8,930 bases of DNA from Nitrospirae bacterium GWC2_42_7 (GTDB lineage: Bacteria; Nitrospirota; Thermodesulfovibrionia; Thermodesulfovibrionales; UBA6898), in the NCBI GenBank assembly GCA_001803645.1, contig MHDW01000005.1, positions 11,644-20,573 of the forward strand, given 5' to 3'. Made by a program: the position numbers and the translations under genes. Shown in pieces: positions 1 to 6,848 of the stretch (positions within the stretch are counted from its first letter, which is position 1; each line of letters starts with the position of its first letter). A model generated the notes under the pieces. It searched no databases, had not been told where the DNA came from, and saw nothing but the letters and a program-made list of their open reading frames with translations.

Positions 1-219
1 GATCTGTGTGATCCAATACTGAGAAAGGGTAAACCTTTCGCGGTCAGTGGTGAATCCTTCACCATAAAAAGAGAACGGGTCATCTTTCGGGATCTCTCCA
101 TGCTGATAGATGTATTCGCCTGTCTTAAGATGAAAAGGAAAATCAGGATCAACAATAGGGCCCAGAAAGTTAATAAAAACCGCAGTAAAAAAAAGAGCAA
201 GCAGGATATTCTTTTTCAT
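1..219 (-). CDS. GT-C-like polytopic membrane protein, N-terminal part (truncated by window edge)
   Basis: Seventy-three codons are visible from an ATG at 219, and the gene continues beyond the window. The protein opens with a hydrophobic segment (residues 4-22, after Met-Lys-Lys-Asn) followed by Val-Asp-Pro-Asp-Phe-Pro-Phe-His (23-30), Gly-Glu-Tyr-Ile (34-37), Pro-Lys-Asp-Asp-Pro-Phe-Ser (44-50) and Leu-Ser-Gln-Tyr-Trp-Ile-Thr-Gln-Ile (65-73). These match, in order and spacing, the start of the 613-residue protein just upstream, so the two are paralogues. The start codon directly abuts the upstream stop (TAA then ATG, no spacer), which implies translational coupling in one operon. An AAAGG about 10 bases before the ATG may serve as ribosome binding site. 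The family's function is not established. The acidic first loop after TM1 is typical of GT-C glycosyltransferases, so a role in transferring sugar from a lipid carrier is inference. Confidence 0.8.
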   Translation of the reverse strand, partial: MKKNILLALFFTAVFINFLGPIVDPDFPFHLKTGEYIYQHGEIPKDDPFSFYGEGFTTDRERFTLSQYWITQI

Positions 220-2061
220 TTATTCTGACCTTTTTCCCTGCTGTATCTCGGCCTCTACCTGCTTGATTTTCTGCTGGATGACCAAACTTTCCGGCATTCG
301 GGAAAGGGCATAGGCATAGGCTTTACGCGCTTCTTCCAGTCGTTTAATTTTGTAGAATATATCACCAAGAGATATTAATGATAAAGGATTTGCTTTGTTC
401 CTTAATGCATTCCTGGCGCTTTGATAAATTATAGTATTATAAACTTCCTCAACAGGAAGTCTGTATCTATCAATTATTTGTTTGTTCACGATGTCATTTC
501 TTACAAAGATTACATTCTGATTGTCGCAATAGACAGAAACCCAATGATCGTTTTCAGCCAGCTTTAAGATCAGGGGTTGAATTTGATAAAAAGGATTTAC
601 TACAGTTAAAAGCACAAAATTGATCTTGTAATGTTTTAAAAGAAGTTCCCATAACTGCCGCCGTGTCGTAACACCATTGTCTTCGCTTGTATCTATCTCC
701 TCAGCATTCATTATCCAGCCATATTCATCCCTTACATTAATATTCAATCCCCGGGTATCTATAAAGGTCTTTTGGCCGGGATAAAGTCTCCAGGTCAAAT
801 ACCCGCCATATGCATAGTCATTGAACATGTTTCCGGAAAGCTTATTGTTTTCGATAAAATCCGTAGCTCCAACAGGCGCAGAAATACCCTTCAAAACCTT
901 AAATCCGGTTCTATGCATATTCCATGAAAAATATAATACTGCTGAAGCAAGACATGTGACAGCCAATATGTTTGTCCATTTTTTATAGCGTACTTCCGAA
1001 AGGTTCCTGCTTATTAAACTTGTTATCAGCAGATCTGTTTCCCGAGCCATGATCAGGGAACCTATTATTGCATAATAAATAATTAATCGTCTGGCTGAAA
1101 TGCTCATAATAAAAAAGGTTATTAACATCATCAGGTGGGACGATCTTATCTTTTTGTTCCTTAAAAGCAGCACGACAGGGAAAAACAGTACAAGGAATAT
1201 ATACTCATAATCTATTGGGTATATCTTGTTCTTGTAAAGGTAATAAGGTGAAAAATATTCCTGAATGTTCTCATGAATGTCTTTATATTTAAAGGGAATA
1301 TTGAAAGTTATAGATATAGCCTGCCAGCCTGTTGGGTTTATACATGATGCCATAATGGAAAGCGATAATGCTGTATATAACAGATAAATCTCTTTTCTTG
1401 TATAAACAGTTCTTTTCATGAAAATATCAATTCCTTCACCGATCATGAAAATAGCAATGACTATTAATCCAATAATATATCCTCCATGGATATTGCTCCA
1501 TAAAAGCATTAATGGAACAAGGAACAAAATATGCTTTTTTTTGTTCCTGCTGAAATCCTCCAGAAGAAAAAAAGTCAGGGCAGTAAATAAAACTGTAAAG
1601 AGAACAGGCCGTTCACCCGTATTCCTGATGGAAGCTGTAAATACTATAAAAATAAATATGAATGAGACCGGAAAACGTACAGACCATCTCTTTAATATCC
1701 AAAAAACCAGGATGAGAGTCATGATCAGCATCAATGACCTAAAAATAATTATTCCGATAACGCCTAAGTTTTTAAAAATAGAAAAAAGAATGATCTGGCT
1801 GAGCCAGTATTGCTTAAGTATGAAATTTTCCCACTCAGGGAAGGGGTTTTTATTTTCTGCAAGAATTGCAGTAAAAGAAAAGGGATCATGTGCAGGCAAA
1901 GAACCGTTCGAGATTATATATTTTCCTGTTGCAATATGCCACCAGAAATCATTATCCCAGAGCGGAACAGATAAGTAATATAATGCAAATGAAGCAAAAA
2001 GAATAATTATGGATGCTGTTTTAACTGCATTAAAGACATGCGGATTTTCATATATTTTCAT
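220..2061 (-). CDS. GT-C-like polytopic membrane protein with C-terminal TPR
   Basis: This is a 613-residue inner-membrane protein. TM1 (about 14-34) is followed by Trp-Asp-Asn-Asp-Phe-Trp-Trp-His (35-42), Gly-Lys-Tyr-Ile (46-49) and Asp-Pro-Phe-Ser-Phe (59-63). Many further hydrophobic helices run to about residue 380, with conserved-looking Gly-Glu-Arg-Pro (149-152) and Leu-Trp-Ser-Asn-Ile-His-Gly-Gly (187-194). A soluble C-terminal part carries Gly-Gly-Tyr (419-421) and Phe-Ile-Asp-Thr-Arg (433-437), then one TPR-like helix pair (about 558-591). The Asp-x-Asp after TM1 resembles the catalytic acidic loop of GT-C glycosyltransferases, but no characterised member is recognised. The gene begins 50 bases after the second prepilin and stops flush against the next paralogue, so it sits in the pilin operon. 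The start is the only sensible ATG before TM1, although its ribosome binding site is weak (AAG). Modification or export of the pilin, or unrelated envelope glycan synthesis, are the options; the exact role is unknown. Confidence 0.85.
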   Translation of the reverse strand: MKIYENPHVFNAVKTASIIILFASFALYYLSVPLWDNDFWWHIATGKYIISNGSLPAHDPFSFTAILAENKNPFPEWENFILKQYWLSQIILFSIFKNLGVIGIIIFRSLMLIMTLILVFWILKRWSVRFPVSFIFIFIVFTASIRNTGERPVLFTVLFTALTFFLLEDFSRNKKKHILFLVPLMLLWSNIHGGYIIGLIVIAIFMIGEGIDIFMKRTVYTRKEIYLLYTALSLSIMASCINPTGWQAISITFNIPFKYKDIHENIQEYFSPYYLYKNKIYPIDYEYIFLVLFFPVVLLLRNKKIRSSHLMMLITFFIMSISARRLIIYYAIIGSLIMARETDLLITSLISRNLSEVRYKKWTNILAVTCLASAVLYFSWNMHRTGFKVLKGISAPVGATDFIENNKLSGNMFNDYAYGGYLTWRLYPGQKTFIDTRGLNINVRDEYGWIMNAEEIDTSEDNGVTTRRQLWELLLKHYKINFVLLTVVNPFYQIQPLILKLAENDHWVSVYCDNQNVIFVRNDIVNKQIIDRYRLPVEEVYNTIIYQSARNALRNKANPLSLISLGDIFYKIKRLEEARKAYAYALSRMPESLVIQQKIKQVEAEIQQGKRSE

Positions 2062-2111
2062 ATCTTAAACATGATGGGCTTAAACAATGAATCCTTTATT
2101 TATGTGGAAAC

Positions 2112-2633
2112 TTAGTCTAACGTTATTGTTTTCTTGTAAATCGATCCTGTACCAAGCTTATCACGCGCTTCCATCTCGATTGTACTTGCATTAGCATCAT
2201 GTGTACAAGAGATTCGGCCATTTGAGGTCGCAGCGCCTGAAGCATTTGTTGTCCATAAACTATTTGCAGGATTCCAGGGTGAAAATTCTTTGTTAGTATT
2301 CCATCTTGAATTTATATAGCGCTGGCAAAGCTGATCTGGTGTCGCCAGATCAATGGAAAGAATATCATTATTCAGGTCAGTTCCAGTCACAACACTTCCG
2401 TCACCATCAGTGTCTAATTCATATAAATTACTTCCGCCTTTACGCGCTGACTGGAGCCATCCCTGGATCTCAGCCTCTGATGCTGCGGCAGCCCTCTCAA
2501 CAGCACCTCTTCTGCTTTTCTCCTGCATACCAATATAGCCGGGGATAGCGATTGCTGCAAGAATACTGATAATTGCAACAACGATCAGCAACTCTATAAG
2601 CGAAAAACCTTTATGTTTTGTTAAAATTTTCAT
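2112..2633 (-). CDS. Type IV prepilin (second, minor or alternative pilin)
   Basis: This is a 173-residue class IVa-type prepilin. A short basic leader ends in Lys-Gly (8-9), and the prepilin-peptidase site is Gly9/Phe10. Mature Phe1 and Glu5 (Phe10, Glu14) are present, followed by a 20-residue hydrophobic helix ending in Ala-Ile-Ala-Ile-Pro-Gly-Tyr. Cys103 and Cys143 probably form the C-terminal disulfide loop. A Ca-loop-like Asp-Thr-Asp-Gly-Asp-Gly lies at 74-79. It is closely similar over its whole length to the upstream prepilin, including the block Gly-Trp-Leu-Gln-Ser-Ala-Arg-Lys-Gly-Gly, so the pair arose by duplication. No clear Shine-Dalgarno precedes the ATG, and a stable hairpin separates it from the first pilin, so lower expression is expected. 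It could be a minor pilin, an alternative major pilin, or a type II secretion pseudopilin. Pilin is favoured because the pair is duplicated and lies under a sigma-54 promoter. Confidence 0.93.
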   Translation of the reverse strand: MKILTKHKGFSLIELLIVVAIISILAAIAIPGYIGMQEKSRRGAVERAAAASEAEIQGWLQSARKGGSNLYELDTDGDGSVVTGTDLNNDILSIDLATPDQLCQRYINSRWNTNKEFSPWNPANSLWTTNASGAATSNGRISCTHDANASTIEMEARDKLGTGSIYKKTITLD

Positions 2634-2652
2634 TATTTACACAATAAAATAG

Positions 2653-2692
2653 TATAACAGGCAATGCAGATATATCCGCATTGCCTGTTATA
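2653..2692 (-). terminator. Intercistronic hairpin between the two prepilin genes
   Basis: Bases 2653-2667 and 2678-2692 are perfect 15-base inverted repeats. The 10-base loop region contains a further palindrome (GATATATC) with a single mismatched pair between it and the main stem. On the minus strand the stem is followed by a U-rich run (CTATTTTATTGT, 8 of 12 T). This fits a weak intrinsic terminator or 3'-end stabiliser that lets the first pilin mRNA accumulate while some transcripts read through to the second pilin. Nothing comparable follows in the plus direction. Confidence 0.55.
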
Positions 2693-2713
2693 TATTGCTG
2701 TACTCAAAAAAGT

Positions 2714-3250
2714 TTAGTCTGCTGATACCCTTTTCGTATAGATTATGGTAGTGCCTAATCTATCCCTACCCTCAAGGAGTACCTGATTAGCATCGTGAGT
2801 GCAAGATATCCTGCCATTTGAGGTTCCTGCGCCAGTTGCATTGCTTGTCCAGAGGCTTTCAGCACCATTCCAAGGAGATTTCTCCTCATTTAAATTCCAC
2901 CTTGAAATAATATAAAGTGAGCAAAGCCCATTAGCTCCGCCATTTAGAGCAACGGCAAGAGTAGAATTGTTTGCATCTGTTGCGTTTGTTGTATCAACAC
3001 TTCCATCACCAGTGGTGTCTACTTCATTTAAATCACTTCCACCTTTACGCGCTGACTGGAGCCAGCCCTGCACATCTGCCTCTGCTGCTCCTACAGCCCT
3101 CTGTACAGCACCTTTTCTGCTTTTCTCCTGCATACCGAGATAGCCGGGGATTGCGATTGCTGCAAGGATACCGATGATCGCTACAACGATCAGCAGTTCG
3201 ATAAGGGTAAAGCCTTTCTTTTCTTTAAGATTATTCATTGCCTTAAACAT
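2714..3250 (-). CDS. pilA: Type IV prepilin (probable major pilin)
   Basis: This is a 178-residue prepilin. The leader ends Glu-Lys-Lys-Gly (10-13) and is cleaved before Phe14. Mature Glu5 is Glu18, and the N-terminal helix has the canonical Thr-Leu-Ile-Glu-Leu-Leu-Ile-Val-Val-Ala run. Cys110 and Cys150 likely close the C-terminal disulfide loop. Asp-Thr-Thr-Gly-Asp-Gly (78-83) and an Asn/Thr-rich stretch (86-97) lie in the variable globular part. After cleavage and N-methylation by a PilD-type peptidase, such subunits assemble into pili at the inner membrane. The ATG at 3250 is chosen because an AGGAGG sits 8 bases upstream; an ATG four codons later would lose this spacing. The gene is first after a sigma-54 promoter and a roughly 110-base leader, and has the strongest ribosome binding site here, which supports a highly expressed major pilin. 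The symbol reflects family and promoter context, not a verified orthologue. Confidence 0.95.
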   Translation of the reverse strand: MFKAMNNLKEKKGFTLIELLIVVAIIGILAAIAIPGYLGMQEKSRKGAVQRAVGAAEADVQGWLQSARKGGSDLNEVDTTGDGSVDTTNATDANNSTLAVALNGGANGLCSLYIISRWNLNEEKSPWNGAESLWTSNATGAGTSNGRISCTHDANQVLLEGRDRLGTTIIYTKRVSAD

Positions 3251-3257
3251 AATAAAT

Positions 3258-3267
3258 TCCTCCTTTT
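3258..3267 (-). promoter_or_regulatory. Ribosome binding site of the first prepilin
   Basis: The minus strand reads AAAAGGAGGA, leaving 7-8 bases to the ATG at 3250. It is a near-perfect Shine-Dalgarno and decides this start over the downstream in-frame ATG. Confidence 0.85.
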
Positions 3268-3372
3268 AAATATTATGGCCTAAAGACCACTATTCTAATA
3301 CTAATATACTACTAAGAAACCCTTGTGCTCACCTCCTTTAATTCTTAAAATGTTAAGCTTTGCAATATACAA

Positions 3373-3389
3373 AGCATTTTCTATGCCAA
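3373..3389 (-). promoter_or_regulatory. Sigma-54 (-24/-12) promoter of the pilin genes
   Basis: The minus strand reads TTGGCATAGAAAATGCT. The invariant GG and GC dinucleotides are present with the exact spacing of the consensus TTGGCACGN4TTGCA. The predicted start point is near 3362, giving a leader of about 110 bases. Sigma-54 control of pilA through the PilS/PilR pair is established in Pseudomonas and Geobacter. Here the regulator genes are not in the window, so PilR control is inferred. Confidence 0.75.
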
Positions 3390-3444
3390 CGACAAAATTC
3401 TTGAGATTCTCGAAACTTAGTATAAAGAATATGCTAAAAAATAA

Positions 3445-3496
3445 GACATGTCAAGAGAAATGACAAATAATGTCAATCAACTCATAAAACTTGTCA
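3445..3496 (-). promoter_or_regulatory. TGTCA-box array, candidate enhancer (PilR-type) binding region
   Basis: TGTCA occurs on the plus strand at 3449, 3471 and 3492 (steps of 22 and 21 bases, about two helical turns). An inverted copy TGACA lies at 3461, and the first box is part of the palindrome GACATGTC (3445-3452). The region lies about 85-135 bases upstream of the predicted sigma-54 start, the usual place for bacterial enhancer-binding proteins. From memory, Pseudomonas PilR sites share a TGTC core, which supports but does not prove the assignment. Confidence 0.5.
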
Positions 3497-3594
3497 TTTA
3501 ATTATACTGCTTATCAGAAATCCTTTTCAAAATTGTGTGCAATTATTAGTCCGGTCCATTATAAATAATGCCCTGCCAGTTCATTGTCAAGACA

Positions 3595-5139
3595 TCAGTT
3601 CAATGATTTATTCATCCAGACTTCATATTCTTTAAATCTTTTTACTAGTTCAAAGTTTTCCGAAATGTAATCATCAAGTATATTGGTTCTTGCATCAAAG
3701 CGGGTGTAATTTGGTTCATACCAATATCCTGGCGATAACACCACTATTTTAGTAGGGGATTTTTTTATCTCATTAATAATTTCTCTTTGTATTTCAGGCC
3801 TGTTTGTTACACCAGGACATAATTCATGATATTTTGTCGAGTAATTCCTGCCTGCAAGAAAATAAATTACTATATCACTGATAATGAACTGGTCGTGATT
3901 TTTAACACCGATGTATATAGTATCGTTTTCGGTTGTGTTGTTTTGTATATATAACACCAGATCCCGAAGGTCATTCGTCATGCTTGAGTATCCGGCCCTG
4001 GGAATTACAGACCTTTTTGGCATCTCAAAATAATCCTTCTTGAAAGTTTCAACTTTCATCGCAACCGGCCCGATAAATATTGCGCCTATCAAGACCACAA
4101 AAATAAAAACTGCTATGCTTCTGGCTACTGATATGGGTTTAACCTGTGAAGATAATGCAAAAGAATACAAACTCGGCAGTATGATTACACCAACCAGAGC
4201 AGCAGGAAGCAGGTGAATAATGTCACTTCTAACTCTTACCTGATTAAGAAACAAAATGCCCATGAATGATAAAATAAATAATCCGTAACTAAATTTAGTA
4301 TTCGTTTTATCTTTTATAATGAGTACTAACGAAATAATAAGGCCAACCAATAAAATACCAGGGAACAAAAAAAATGGTATGGATTCAAAAGAGAAATAAA
4401 ATGGATAAGGAAGCCCTCGGTATTTTTGCATAATCTCCATTGGTGTCCAGATCAATTGATTGACTATTGGCTCTATACCAATAGCATTTATCAGGTATGC
4501 AGCAATAGGCACTCCAGATAAAAGTACTGCAAAAAAATAATATAATATTGGATGCCAGGTTGTTTGGGTGTCCGTTATCTTCCTCAGAAACAGTGCAATT
4601 AAAATAACAACCGCAGCCATCCCAGCCAGATCATGCCGAAACATCGCGCCAGATGTCACAAAAAAACCGCAATAAATGAGCCAATGATTTTGAGCTTTCT
4701 CTATATAGTGCATGAAGAAATATACTCCAATAAATATAAATACCATAGCCGTATAAACCGGATAACCTTGAAAACCGCTATAGCCTATCCAAACAAGTGA
4801 CATTCCAAAACTTATGATGGATATCTTGTTTGAAAACCCAAGTTTTCTGGTGATCAGGAAACTAACCATGCAAAGCAAAGATTTTACCGTAATATCATAA
4901 ATTCGCTCTATTAAAACCGATGATCCAAATAATTTAAAAATAAATGCCAATAGGTAAAACTGGCCTGGAGGATATACTGACCAAAAATCTGCATAAGGAA
5001 GATGCCCCTTGAGTATTCTCTCTGCTCCAACTAATATTGTGCCTTCGTCACATAAGTATAAATATTCTTTTATTATGGGGAAATTATATGCTGCTGAAAA
5101 TACAAAAAGCGCTATCCATATTAGTTTGTTATATTTCAT
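3595..5139 (-). CDS. GT39-like (GT-C fold) polytopic membrane protein
   Basis: This is a 514-residue inner-membrane protein. TM1 (about 5-22) is followed by a periplasmic loop with Asp31-Glu32-Gly33, then Ala-Asp-Phe-Trp (50-53) and Tyr-Pro-Pro-Gly-Gln (56-60). About ten further helices run to near residue 360, and a soluble C-terminal domain ends near Tyr-Glu-Val-Trp. The acidic pair after TM1 and the hydrophobic layout match family 39 glycosyltransferases (PMT/ArnT type), which transfer sugar from a polyprenyl-phosphate donor to protein or lipid on the outer face of the membrane. Acceptor and sugar cannot be read from the sequence. AGGA about 8 bases before the ATG supports the start. It lies 47 bases after the upstream membrane protein gene, so the two are probably cotranscribed, and it ends just before the pilin promoter region. 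It does not share the Trp-Trp signature of the other three membrane proteins here, so it is a different subfamily. Confidence 0.8.
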   Translation of the reverse strand: MKYNKLIWIALFVFSAAYNFPIIKEYLYLCDEGTILVGAERILKGHLPYADFWSVYPPGQFYLLAFIFKLFGSSVLIERIYDITVKSLLCMVSFLITRKLGFSNKISIISFGMSLVWIGYSGFQGYPVYTAMVFIFIGVYFFMHYIEKAQNHWLIYCGFFVTSGAMFRHDLAGMAAVVILIALFLRKITDTQTTWHPILYYFFAVLLSGVPIAAYLINAIGIEPIVNQLIWTPMEIMQKYRGLPYPFYFSFESIPFFLFPGILLVGLIISLVLIIKDKTNTKFSYGLFILSFMGILFLNQVRVRSDIIHLLPAALVGVIILPSLYSFALSSQVKPISVARSIAVFIFVVLIGAIFIGPVAMKVETFKKDYFEMPKRSVIPRAGYSSMTNDLRDLVLYIQNNTTENDTIYIGVKNHDQFIISDIVIYFLAGRNYSTKYHELCPGVTNRPEIQREIINEIKKSPTKIVVLSPGYWYEPNYTRFDARTNILDDYISENFELVKRFKEYEVWMNKSLN

Positions 5140-5186
5140 AAATATTTCCTATTCAAAGAAATAAAACTACAATTAACCATTTCGAC

Positions 5187-6716
5187 CTATTCTGCATTCT
5201 CTCTGATTTTGATCTGTTTAACGTGAGCCCAACGCTGACTGTTAAGAATCCAGAAAGATGCTACCTGATCAGCGTATACCAACTTCCATCCTGGATCGGC
5301 AATCAATCGCGGCAACAGAGAATTGGATGCATGAGAACCATGTGTTAACAATAATCCTTCGAAATGAAATTGATTGACCAACGCCTGCCATGTATTTTGC
5401 TCATAAGGAGCCTCCCAAAGTTCTCTCAATAAATCAGGCAAATAGACCTCCCAACGGCTGTCGAAAAGCGGTGTGAGTCCATGATATAAGCAAAATCCGC
5501 CCAAATCAACAGAATTGTATATAGGCCCATTGAACCGATTTTTTTTCAGAAATTGTGGCAGCATGTCAGGGAAAACATCTTTTGCAACACCTATTCCAAA
5601 ACGCGGTTGTATTTTTATATATCTGTAATATATTCCGGATATAGGGATGAAGGCAACAAGGATCATGATCGTCCCTGTCACTATAATGGTAGCTGTTCCA
5701 GTTCTGATTTTTGTCCTAAGTTTGCTGTAATGCTCAGCAATAAATGGAGCTGCTGTCAGAGCAAAAAAAGGGATATTACGTAGAGAGTTACAAGCAAGCA
5801 ATGCAAATACAAAAACAATTAAGAATCGTTCTGGTTTAATCATTTTGCGAGAAACCGCTATGTAACACGTTATAATAAACGCCCCAAACAACAGAATAAA
5901 TATCCAGACGTCAGGAAATCCCAGAAACGCAGAACTAAAAGGAGTTTTTAATTCTTGAATCCCCTTAAAAAAAACATCTGAATTAAGCCCACCTTCCCTA
6001 AAGAGAACATAAGCATACGACCACCCATTGGTCCCGAAAGGGGTTAATATAGTAGACAAAACAACTATCAATAGAAGTTCAGCAAGACGCCTTATATCCT
6101 CACTTAAACGCCAGCCGCTGCTGATAACTTCAGATAATACATAACATCCGATCATAAAAGGCCCGAGTACAAACAGACCATGAGAATTACTCCATAAAAC
6201 CTGCATGCAAACAAGGAAGATCTGCTCAGAAAAAGTTCTGAATCGTCCCTGCTGAAGCCTAAAGTAAAAAAACATTACCATAAGAAAGGAGACGAGATCA
6301 GGCCTTGGGGTAAAACGCCCACTGCACGCAATCAATGCAAGGAAAAGAACCGGTAGAGCCAGAGAAGATTCTACCCAAACAGCCATAGATCTATAACAGA
6401 GAAAGAAGATACCCGCCCAGAGGGCGATCATAACCAATTGCACTCCAACCATACCCAAAATGCTGTCTGCACCGGCCATTATTACCTGGAACAACCAATG
6501 AGAATCATGATATGGACGTCCAAAACCAGCCGTGGAAAACATATCAATTGTCGGAACAAAACCATGATCCAAAATGTATCTACCAATGCCAACCTGCCAC
6601 CAAATGTCCCCATCCCAGATCTCAACAACAAGAAAAGCAGTTATAACAAAAACAGTCGTTATTGCCAGAAATCGCTTAGGCAACCTTTTGCTTGTATAAC
6701 CAATAAGTTCCTTCAT
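5187..6716 (-). CDS. GT-C-like polytopic membrane protein
   Basis: From the ATG at 6716 this is a 509-residue inner-membrane protein. TM1 (about 16-33) leads to Trp-Asp-Gly-Asp-Ile-Trp-Trp-Gln (34-41), Gly-Arg-Tyr-Ile (44-48 region) and Asp-Met-Phe-Ser (58-61). Further landmarks are Thr-Pro-Arg-Pro-Asp (about 136-140), Leu-Trp-Ser-Asn-Ser-His-Gly (about 174-180), and a soluble end with Asp-Leu-Gly-Gly-Phe and Leu-Phe-Asp-Ser-Arg (about 404-421). These line up with the 613-residue protein at 220-2061, which has the same architecture plus a TPR. An in-frame TTG at 6740 would add eight residues but has no ribosome binding site, so the ATG is preferred (GGGG lies 13 bases before it, not ideal). 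It is the first gene of the minus-strand run and has its own promoter, divergent from the activase. It is a putative lipid-linked sugar transferase by topology only; the substrate is unknown. Confidence 0.8.
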   Translation of the reverse strand: MKELIGYTSKRLPKRFLAITTVFVITAFLVVEIWDGDIWWQVGIGRYILDHGFVPTIDMFSTAGFGRPYHDSHWLFQVIMAGADSILGMVGVQLVMIALWAGIFFLCYRSMAVWVESSLALPVLFLALIACSGRFTPRPDLVSFLMVMFFYFRLQQGRFRTFSEQIFLVCMQVLWSNSHGLFVLGPFMIGCYVLSEVISSGWRLSEDIRRLAELLLIVVLSTILTPFGTNGWSYAYVLFREGGLNSDVFFKGIQELKTPFSSAFLGFPDVWIFILLFGAFIITCYIAVSRKMIKPERFLIVFVFALLACNSLRNIPFFALTAAPFIAEHYSKLRTKIRTGTATIIVTGTIMILVAFIPISGIYYRYIKIQPRFGIGVAKDVFPDMLPQFLKKNRFNGPIYNSVDLGGFCLYHGLTPLFDSRWEVYLPDLLRELWEAPYEQNTWQALVNQFHFEGLLLTHGSHASNSLLPRLIADPGWKLVYADQVASFWILNSQRWAHVKQIKIRENAE

Positions 6717-6761
6717 AATAAGACCAGCACCCCAAGTCAATTAAATTGTATTAGGTATAAT

Positions 6762-6791
6762 ATTATCACAACAAAGTAATCCTATTTGCAA
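6762..6791 (-). promoter_or_regulatory. Candidate sigma-70 promoter for the minus-strand membrane protein operon
   Basis: On the minus strand, TTGCAA (6791-6786, 4 of 6 to the -35 consensus) is followed after 18 bases by GATAAT (6767-6762, 5 of 6). A TGT immediately before it gives an extended -10. Transcription would start near 6755, about 38 bases before the ATG at 6716. Confidence 0.5.
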
Positions 6792-6839
6792 AAGTATCGC
6801 AAAAACCGCAAAAAAATCAATATTCTTGAACAAATGCTG

Positions 6840-6848
6840 TGCTATAAT
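6840..6848 (+). promoter_or_regulatory. Extended -10 promoter of the activase gene
   Basis: TGCTATAAT is a perfect extended -10 (TGn-TATAAT). No good -35 lies 16-18 bases upstream (that position reads ATATTC), which is acceptable for an extended -10 promoter. GCAAAA tracts at 6788, 6799 and 6808 recur at 9-11 base steps upstream and could bend the DNA or act as an UP-like element. The start point would be near 6855, leaving a leader of about 27 bases with no recognisable Shine-Dalgarno. Confidence 0.55.

Larger units (their letters stand above)
3251..3594. other. Non-coding regulatory gap upstream of the pilin genes
   Basis: This 344-base AT-rich stretch has no credible gene on either strand. 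Reading on the minus strand, it holds TGTCA boxes, a sigma-54 promoter, a short inverted repeat around the predicted start point (3357-3362 with 3370-3375), an orphan Shine-Dalgarno and a CTA-rich stretch (3293-3315). The pilin ribosome binding site closes it. No strong intrinsic terminator is seen for the gene that ends at 3595, so some readthrough into the pilins is possible. Confidence 0.75.

Noticed and set aside
1418..1978. Plus-strand open frame of 186 codons
   Set aside because: It is antisense to the clear membrane protein gene at 220-2061, rich in Lys/Ile from the complementary hydrophobic codons, and has no ribosome binding site or recognisable motif.
2064..2086. Direct repeat CTTAAACA twice, 15 bases apart, before the 613-residue protein
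   Set aside because: It is short and AT-rich, in a 50-base intercistronic gap; no regulator or structure supports a function.
3558..3590. Second, sigma-70 promoter on the minus strand (TTGACA at 3590-3585)
   Set aside because: The -35 is perfect, but the element at 17 bases (TATTTA) matches only 3 of 6 and the TATAAT is 21 bases away, so it is not called.
6717..6740. TTG start adding eight residues to the membrane protein
   Set aside because: There is no Shine-Dalgarno before TTG, the extra residues carry no motif, and the ATG at 6716 gives a normal Lys-rich N-terminus before TM1.
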